From: Ga0074130 sp035565355
GTDB lineage: Bacteria; Pseudomonadota; Gammaproteobacteria; Burkholderiales; Rhodocyclaceae
Reading direction: 5' to 3'
Length of the DNA: 64,000 bases
Assembly (NCBI GenBank): GCA_035565355.1
Contig: DATMSM010000029.1
Coordinates: 29,217-93,216, forward strand
Part shown: piece by piece, positions 58,686-64,000 of the stretch
Position numbering within the stretch: position 1 is the stretch's first letter
Layout of the letters: the number at the start of each line of letters is the position of its first letter
The notes under the pieces: generated by a model
What the model was told of the DNA's origin: nothing
What the model saw: the letters and a program-made list of their open reading frames with translations, nothing else
The model's database searches: none
Position numbers and translations under genes: made by a program

Positions 58686-60398
58686 CTAAGCCCGCGGGCG
58701 GGCAGTCGATCCGGCCAGGTGCCGCTCGTCATTGCGACAGGCTGCGAGCAGATCGCGCTCCTTGCGATATCGCGGCGTCTCGATATTCAAGAGCCCCAGC
58801 ACGCTGGAAAACAGGTTGTCGTGGCTGGCGGGCTGCTGCGCCTGCGTGCGCAAACAAGCGAGATCGACATCCAGGTTGCGCGCGGAGGCCTGCGGCAGCC
58901 ACCACACCATGGGCACCGCCGTCTGCTCCTTGGGTGCAATCGCGTAGGGCACACCGTGCAGGAACAGGCCGTGCTCGCCCAGAGATTCACCGTGGTCGGA
59001 AACGTAGATCATGGCCACGTCGTAGCGGTCCTGCAGGGTTTCGAGATAGGCAATCGTCTGCGCCAGCACATGGTCGGTATAGGCGATGGCATTGTCGTAG
59101 GCGTTTACGATCTCCTCTTTCGAGCAAGTGCCAAGGTCGTTGTTGGCACAGGCCGGCGCGTAACGCTCAAACGCTTTGGGATAGCGGCGGAAATAGGCCG
59201 GCCCGTGGTTGCCGAGCTGGTGCAGCACAATCATGCGGTCGCGGGCGGGCGCTGCTTCCTCGACCTTGCCCTGCAGCGCCTGCACCAGGATGCCATCCAT
59301 GCAATGCCCGTCGCTGCAGTAGGCATCCGACCGGGCCTGGCCCAGATCGACGAAATCGAGCCCGCTGCACACGCCCTTGCAGCCGCTCTGGTTGTCCAGC
59401 CAGCTCACCTTGAGGCCGGCGCGCTCGACCAGGTGCAGCAGAGATTCGTGATTGCGGATGCGCTCCTCATCGTAATCGGCGCGGCCGAAGGGCGAGAACA
59501 TGCAGGGCACCGACACTTCGGTGGAAGTGCCGCAGGCAGTGGTCTGGGGAAAGTTGATGACATCGCGCTGCGCCAGTTCGGGCGTGTTCATGCGTGCATA
59601 GCCGTTGAGGCCGAAGTTGGCGGCGCGCGCGGTTTCACCGACCACCATCACCAGCAAGGTGGGCTTGCGCATGCCGCCAGCCAGCAGCACACGATGCGCC
59701 GGCTCGGCCGGTTCGCGCACGGCAACCGCGCTGCGGGCATCGCCGACAAGAACACGGCTGCCTGACCAGAGCAGATTGCCGGGCGTCAGCTGATAGCGTA
59801 TGGCCTTGTTGCCGCGCATGGCCGAGCCAAAGTCCTGGAAGGCCAGCAGCAAGGCACCCACGCCAATCAGCAGAGCCGCCGCTAGGCTGCCGACACGCCG
59901 CCAGCGCGCCTGCCGTTTTGGCCGCACGCGCAGTTGCACGCGCCAGATCGCCGCCACCGGCACCAGCGACAGCAGCAGGTAGCCAAACATCGCTGGGTTG
60001 AGCAGCTCCCTGGCCTCGTGCCAATCGGTCCTGAGCATATTGCGCATCATGCCGGGGTCCATGACGATGCCGTAATGGTGCATGTAGTAAGCCGTCAGGA
60101 TGGAGGCCACGACCAGCACGCTGAGCAAGGGGCGGATCAGGCGACGCGTGGCGAACAGGCCGATGCAAAAGAAATGCAGGGCCGCCAGTGCGACGAAGCT
60201 GCTGGCGGCGAAACGCCAGGTGCCGGCTTCGGCAAAGGAACGCGTGCCGAGCAGCGACGACCAGAACGGGCCATTGACCGCCACCAGCAGGAATGCCACG
60301 ACCAGCAGCAGCAAAGCCTCGCTGTCCAGGGTGGGGCGTGGCAAACGCACATTCCGCCACGCGGCGGGCGCGGCCAGGGTAGAGCTGCCGCCGCTCAT
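58686..60398 (-). CDS. eptA: Phosphoethanolamine-lipid A transferase (EptA-like)
   Basis: The protein is 570 aa from ATG 60398, overlapping the PAP2 gene by 4 nt. Five membrane helices occupy the first 180 residues. The periplasmic sulfatase-like domain has VVGETARAANFGLNGYARMNTPEL and the acceptor Thr in TTACGTSTEVSVPCMFSPF. Several Cys pairs (CKGVC, CSDGHC) suit the family's disulfides, and YVSDHGESLGEHGLFLHGVPY holds metal ligands. Family members decorate lipid A with phosphoethanolamine, lowering binding of cationic peptides. Confidence 0.93.
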   Translation of the reverse strand: MSGGSSTLAAPAAWRNVRLPRPTLDSEALLLLVVAFLLVAVNGPFWSSLLGTRSFAEAGTWRFAASSFVALAALHFFCIGLFATRRLIRPLLSVLVVASILTAYYMHHYGIVMDPGMMRNMLRTDWHEARELLNPAMFGYLLLSLVPVAAIWRVQLRVRPKRQARWRRVGSLAAALLIGVGALLLAFQDFGSAMRGNKAIRYQLTPGNLLWSGSRVLVGDARSAVAVREPAEPAHRVLLAGGMRKPTLLVMVVGETARAANFGLNGYARMNTPELAQRDVINFPQTTACGTSTEVSVPCMFSPFGRADYDEERIRNHESLLHLVERAGLKVSWLDNQSGCKGVCSGLDFVDLGQARSDAYCSDGHCMDGILVQALQGKVEEAAPARDRMIVLHQLGNHGPAYFRRYPKAFERYAPACANNDLGTCSKEEIVNAYDNAIAYTDHVLAQTIAYLETLQDRYDVAMIYVSDHGESLGEHGLFLHGVPYAIAPKEQTAVPMVWWLPQASARNLDVDLACLRTQAQQPASHDNLFSSVLGLLNIETPRYRKERDLLAACRNDERHLAGSTARPRA

Positions 60399-61102
60399 GT
60401 CGTCACCATCGCTTTCCGCTGCGCATACAGCGGCATAAAGGCCAGTGCCGCCACGGCCCAGCAGATCGCCGCCGCCCACAGGTTGTGGCTGAGGAAGTGC
60501 GCGCCCTGCGCCATGCGCAGCAGGCTGAACGCCGTGCCGACCAGCAGCGTCAGCGCCAGCATGATGCGGCGCTGCGTCGGACTGCCCATTTCGCGGGCAA
60601 GGAAGTACAGCGCCACCAGGCTGAAACCGCTGGCCGCATGGCCGCCGGGGAAACAGTGGCCGACTTCGGAGGCGGCCACAAACCAGCTGCTGCTGAATTC
60701 GGCACCGCCGCCGAATTCGACCAGATCCCAGGGGCAGTGGTAGGCATTCAAGCCCTTCAGCGCCACCACGATCATGGGCCCCAGGGCCATGCCAGCCGCC
60801 GCGCACCACATGGGCACACGCTGCGCCGTCCACGCCGGCCGCCAGCGCGGCCAGGCATAGGTACTGGCCACACTCGCCAGCAGGCTCAGCCAGATCAGCA
60901 CAATCGCGGTCTTGGCAAAGCGATGGCCGAGCATCTCGAGCGTAGCCCAGGTATGCACCGGGAAACGATTGCTGCCCGCATCGAAGAACAGGCTGGTCAG
61001 GGCATGATCAAGGCCGCTGGTATGCGAAAGCTGGGCGACAAAGGCCAGCGCGCCGGGGATCAGCAGCAGATGTGTGCGATAAAAGGAGGCGGGTGTGGAC
61101 AT
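60395..61102 (-). CDS. PAP2-family membrane phosphatase
   Basis: The protein is 235 aa with about six membrane helices. PAP2 motifs are KGLNAYHCPWDL, GHCFPGGHAASGFS (catalytic His) and RMAQGAHFLSHNLWAA. The first two are the HCPW/FPGGHA variant found in LpxE-, LpxT- and YeiU-like lipid phosphatases. Coupling to eptA suggests removal or exchange of lipid A or undecaprenyl phosphate before phosphoethanolamine addition. Confidence 0.88.
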   Translation of the reverse strand: MSTPASFYRTHLLLIPGALAFVAQLSHTSGLDHALTSLFFDAGSNRFPVHTWATLEMLGHRFAKTAIVLIWLSLLASVASTYAWPRWRPAWTAQRVPMWCAAAGMALGPMIVVALKGLNAYHCPWDLVEFGGGAEFSSSWFVAASEVGHCFPGGHAASGFSLVALYFLAREMGSPTQRRIMLALTLLVGTAFSLLRMAQGAHFLSHNLWAAAICWAVAALAFMPLYAQRKAMVTT

Positions 61103-61199
61103 GGCGCGGCTCGTGGGTAAGCCGCGCAGTCTAGGAAGCCGGAGGTGAAAACCGCGTCAAAGCGGCGTTGAAGTTTCGTGAAAGCGCGCCTATTTACGC

Positions 61200-62501
61200 T
61201 CAGATGGCGGGCAGGCTCAGAATAAAGCGGGTACCCGTGCCGGATTCAGACTCGACTGCCAGCTGCCAGCCGTTGAGGTCGGCGACCTGACGGGCAATCG
61301 CCAGACCCAGGCCTCTGTCCGCACCCTCGCCACGCTGCCCGGGGGCATCCATGCGCCGGCCGCGATAGTAGCGGTCGAACAGCAGCGGCAGATCCTGGGC
61401 CGGGATGCCGACGCCGTCGTCGGCGATTTCAATGCCGCGCTCGCTATGCCTTACCGTGCAATGTGCGGCCATCGCATGCTCGGCCGCATTGCGGATCAGG
61501 TTGCGCAAGATGGTCAGCAGCGCATGGCGGTCGGCCAGGACACGCACATCGCTGGCGACGGCATTGCTGAAGCCCAGCCGCTCCGTGCCCTCGACCCCGG
61601 CCAGGCTGGCCCAGGCCGCATCGACGCAGGGCGCAAGATCGACCGGCTCGCGCTCCTGCGCACGACGCTGCGCCAGCGTATGCACCAGATCCAGCGAGCC
61701 GGCGATCTCGTCCACGCTAGCCAGCGAACGCTGCAGGCGCTGCTGCATCTCCACCGGCGCATGCAGCGCCAGCATTTCCAGATCGGTGCGCAGCGCCGTC
61801 AGCGGCGTGCGGACTTCATGCCGCGCATTACCGATGAACTCGCGCTCGCGCGCGATCCCTTCCTCGAAGCGCTCCTGCACACGGCGGAAGGCCGCCAGCA
61901 ACTGCGCCTCTTCGTCGCTGCCATCGGGCGACATGACCCCCGGCGCCCACTCGCCCAGCATGCGCGTCAGGCGCTCGACCGGCGCCACCACAATCGCAGC
62001 CAGCTGAGTCGCAGCCAGTGCGGCCAGGGCGATGCACAAAGCGCCGAGGCCCAGCAGATAAAAGCCGAACTCGTGCACCTTGGCCTCGTGCTGCTCGGCG
62101 TCGTATTGCAAGTAAAGCTCGCCGTAAGCGGTGGACATTACATACGCATGCAATTCGGCGCCGGCGTCGGTGAGCATGTGCGGGCCTTCCGACAAAGCGG
62201 CCATGTAGTCGGGTAAAAGCGCTGGCGTCACGGTGCCGTCACGCGCCTTGAGCCAGGCCGTGAAGTGCGGGCTCAGGGTCAGCAGGTCCTCGGGCTGGAC
62301 GCCGGGGACTTCGTTCTGGCTGAGATGTATGGCCAGGCGGCGTGCCTCGGCCAGCACCAGCTCGTCGACCAGATCGTCCTCCTGCTCGACCATGGACAGG
62401 TAGGCGAGGCCTCCCTGCATGATGACAAACAGCGCCACCAAGGCGGTCAGCGCAAACATCACGCGCTGCTTTAGGTTCAAACGAGCGGGGATCAATCGCA
62501 T
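61200..62501 (-). CDS. Sensor histidine kinase (lipid A modification operon)
   Basis: The protein is 433 aa from ATG 62501, 1 nt after the response regulator stop. A membrane helix near residue 15-35, a periplasmic sensor region of about 140 residues and a second helix (about 155-180) precede a HAMP-like linker. The H-box is EFIGNARHEVRTPLTALRTDLEML. N, G1 and G2 boxes read NLIRNAAEHA, IADDGVGIPAQDL and DRGLGLAIARQ. The sensed signal is unknown. Output on PAP2-eptA 97 nt downstream is likely by position. Confidence 0.92.
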   Translation of the reverse strand: MRLIPARLNLKQRVMFALTALVALFVIMQGGLAYLSMVEQEDDLVDELVLAEARRLAIHLSQNEVPGVQPEDLLTLSPHFTAWLKARDGTVTPALLPDYMAALSEGPHMLTDAGAELHAYVMSTAYGELYLQYDAEQHEAKVHEFGFYLLGLGALCIALAALAATQLAAIVVAPVERLTRMLGEWAPGVMSPDGSDEEAQLLAAFRRVQERFEEGIAREREFIGNARHEVRTPLTALRTDLEMLALHAPVEMQQRLQRSLASVDEIAGSLDLVHTLAQRRAQEREPVDLAPCVDAAWASLAGVEGTERLGFSNAVASDVRVLADRHALLTILRNLIRNAAEHAMAAHCTVRHSERGIEIADDGVGIPAQDLPLLFDRYYRGRRMDAPGQRGEGADRGLGLAIARQVADLNGWQLAVESESGTGTRFILSLPAI

Positions 62502-62502
62502 C

Positions 62503-63192
62503 TCAGTCGCCGGCCAGTCGATAGCCAACGCCATGCACCGTTTCCAGGCCGTCGTAACCGGCTTGCGACAAAGCCTTTCGCAGGAGGTGGATCTGACTGC
62601 GCAGCGCCTCCGGCCCCGGCTCGTCATGCGGCCACAGCAGGGCTTCAAGCTCATGGCGTGCCACCACCCGGCCCGGATCGCGCAGCAGCAACTCGAGTAT
62701 CTGCATGCTGCGCGGCATCAGGTGCACGGTCTTGTCGTGGATGCTGACGATGCGCGTGCGCCTATCCATGCGCAGCGGGCCGACGCGCAGCACATCGGCC
62801 ACCACCGCGCCGCTGGCACGACGGTGCAGTACCGCAACGCGCATGGCCACCTCGGCCAGGGAATAGGGTTTGGTCAGATAGTCATCGGCACCAGCCGCCA
62901 GCGTCTCCAGCTTGCTCGTCAGCGCATCGCGTGCCGTCAGCACCAGCACCGGCGTAGCCAGGCCCAGCGTGTGGCGCAGATGTTGCAATACGCGCTGGCC
63001 GTCGGCGCGCGGCAGGCCGAGGTCAAGCACCACCACATCGTAAGTCTGCGCGGACAGACGCGTCATCGCGGCCGTGCCGTCGTAGGCGACATCGACCTGA
63101 TGCTTGTGCATCTCCAGATACTCGACCAGATTGGCGACAATGGTCGCATCGTCCTCCACCACCAGCACGCGGCAGGGAGCGACGGCGCTCAT
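62503..63192 (-). CDS. OmpR-family response regulator
   Basis: The protein is 229 aa. The receiver domain has VLVVEDDATI, the phospho-acceptor Asp in VVVLDLGLPRADG, and Lys in YLTKPYSLAE. The winged-helix DNA-binding domain ends SQIHLLRKALSQAGYDGLETVHGVGYRL. It overlaps tcdA by 4 nt and is followed by its kinase. A PmrA/ColR-like role on eptA is inferred from the operon. Confidence 0.92.
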   Translation of the reverse strand: MSAVAPCRVLVVEDDATIVANLVEYLEMHKHQVDVAYDGTAAMTRLSAQTYDVVVLDLGLPRADGQRVLQHLRHTLGLATPVLVLTARDALTSKLETLAAGADDYLTKPYSLAEVAMRVAVLHRRASGAVVADVLRVGPLRMDRRTRIVSIHDKTVHLMPRSMQILELLLRDPGRVVARHELEALLWPHDEPGPEALRSQIHLLRKALSQAGYDGLETVHGVGYRLAGD

Positions 63193-63980
63193 GCGGACAC
63201 GATCCTGTCGATGATGCGGGCCGCAGCGGCCATGCCGAAGGTGGATGTCACCGCCACCGATGAGCCGTAACCGGCGCAGCTCAGGCCCTGTGGCGCGACC
63301 GGCGCCGTTGTTTCATTTTGGGCGGCACCCGCGCCCGGGACAGCACAGGCTTCCGCGACCGGCCGCCGCAACTGCTCCGGCGAGAACACGCATTCGACGC
63401 CGAACTTCTTCTTCGGATCGCGGGTGAAGCCGTATTCCTTGCGCAGACGCGCACGCACGTTCGAGGCCAGCGCGTCCTGTATGGTGCGCGACAGGTCATC
63501 GACCTGCACACGCGTCGGATCGACGCGGCCACCGGCACCGCCGGTCGTCACCAGCGCAATCTTGTGCTTCTTGCAGTGCGCGATCAGCGCCGCCTTGGCG
63601 CGTACATTGTCGATTGCGTCGATAATGCCGTCGCAGGCCGGCAGAATCAGACCGACGTTTTCCTCGCTGAGAAAATCGTCGATCAGCGTCAGCCGGCAAT
63701 CCGGCGCATAACCGGCAATGCGTCGCGCCATCGCCTCGATCTTGGCCATGCCCAGCGTGGTGTCGGCGGCATGGATCTGGCGATTGATATTCGACTCGGC
63801 CACGTGGTCGAGGTCGATCAGCGTGATCGCGCCCACGCCGGAGCGGGCCAGCGCCTCGGCCGCCCACGAGCCGACGCCGCCGATGCCGACGACGCAAACG
63901 TGCGCGCGGCTCAAGTGCTCCTCGCCGGCTGTGCCGTAGAGTCTGCGGATGCCGCCAAACCGGGCTTCGCGATTGGTCAT
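63189..63980 (-). CDS. tcdA: tRNA threonylcarbamoyladenosine dehydratase (TcdA/CsdL)
   Basis: The protein is 263 aa, an E1-like enzyme that cyclises t6A37 in tRNA. Signatures are FGGIRRLYGTAGEEHLSRAHVCVVGIGGVGSWAAEALARSGVGAITLIDLD (nucleotide site), HAADTTLGMAKIEAM, IIDAIDNVRAKAALI and VFSPEQ. The start is close to the window end, and only 20 nt of upstream sequence is visible. Confidence 0.95.
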   Translation of the reverse strand: MTNREARFGGIRRLYGTAGEEHLSRAHVCVVGIGGVGSWAAEALARSGVGAITLIDLDHVAESNINRQIHAADTTLGMAKIEAMARRIAGYAPDCRLTLIDDFLSEENVGLILPACDGIIDAIDNVRAKAALIAHCKKHKIALVTTGGAGGRVDPTRVQVDDLSRTIQDALASNVRARLRKEYGFTRDPKKKFGVECVFSPEQLRRPVAEACAVPGAGAAQNETTAPVAPQGLSCAGYGSSVAVTSTFGMAAAARIIDRIVSA

Positions 63981-64000
63981 GACGGAATCGGGATACGGCG

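Noticed and set aside
1..64000. CRISPR arrays, insertion sequences, prophage, tRNA or rRNA genes
   Set aside because: No spaced direct repeats, transposase or integrase frames, or tRNA-like cloverleaf sequences were seen on reading the gaps, which are mostly under 150 nt.

Overview
The window is chromosomal DNA from a GC-rich Gram-negative bacterium, most likely a betaproteobacterium (Rhodocyclales or a close relative). The evidence is the gene orders hslV-hslU, rng-maf-rlmH-rsfS-nadD and zapA-6S RNA, a BPSS1780-type membrane protein, a very large DUF3683-type FAD/Fe-S oxidoreductase, TonB-dependent receptors, and EptA (lipid A modification). Coding density is very high. I see no tRNA or rRNA gene, no insertion sequence, no prophage and no CRISPR array.

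Layout. 1-1152: 5' part of a lipoprotein phospholipase D / cardiolipin synthase (cut by the window edge), divergent from a DUF421 gene. 1822-6748, all minus: STAS protein, hslV, hslU, AEC permease, PCuAC copper chaperone, with a partial duplication of the hslU start between hslV and hslU and a repeat-like element upstream of hslV. 7042-13634: a zinc locus with a ZnuD-like receptor, a small Cys/His exported protein and rlmI on the minus strand, divergent from zur and two overlapping COG0523 GTPase genes. Matching palindromes sit at the starts of zur and the first GTPase gene. 13645-21060: EAL/HDOD protein, beta-carbonic anhydrase, DUF3683 oxidoreductase and a MATE transporter.

20993-43666 is a large cobalamin region. 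It encodes late-step and salvage enzymes (cobC, cobS, cobT, cobU, cobQ, cbiB, cobD, cobB, bluB, cobO) and uptake proteins (btuF, btuB, btuC, btuD). No corrin-ring-building genes (cobI, cobG, cobJ, cobM and so on) are present here. Two cobalamin riboswitches lie on the minus strand. The one at 43864-44050 precedes btuB-btuC-btuD-cobO. The one at 39125-39355 precedes a tightly packed seven-gene operon: a second TonB receptor, a PepSY membrane protein, an exported membrane-anchored CobN-like chelatase, an ExbB-like channel, a DUF2149 protein with an ExbD-like transmembrane Asp, cobB and bluB. The middle of this operon resembles the Hmu haem-dechelation systems of Bacteroidota but is under B12 control. 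It is the most interesting part of the window.

44191-64000: a ZapB-like protein, zapA, 6S RNA, an EVE-domain protein, an antiporter-YbdK-glutamine amidotransferase operon, a malonyl-CoA-synthetase-like ligase, yrfG, a dienelactone hydrolase, the conserved block rng-maf-rlmH-rsfS-nadD, two small membrane protein genes, ttcA, a pteridine reductase, and a lipid A remodelling block (tcdA, response regulator, histidine kinase, PAP2 phosphatase, eptA).
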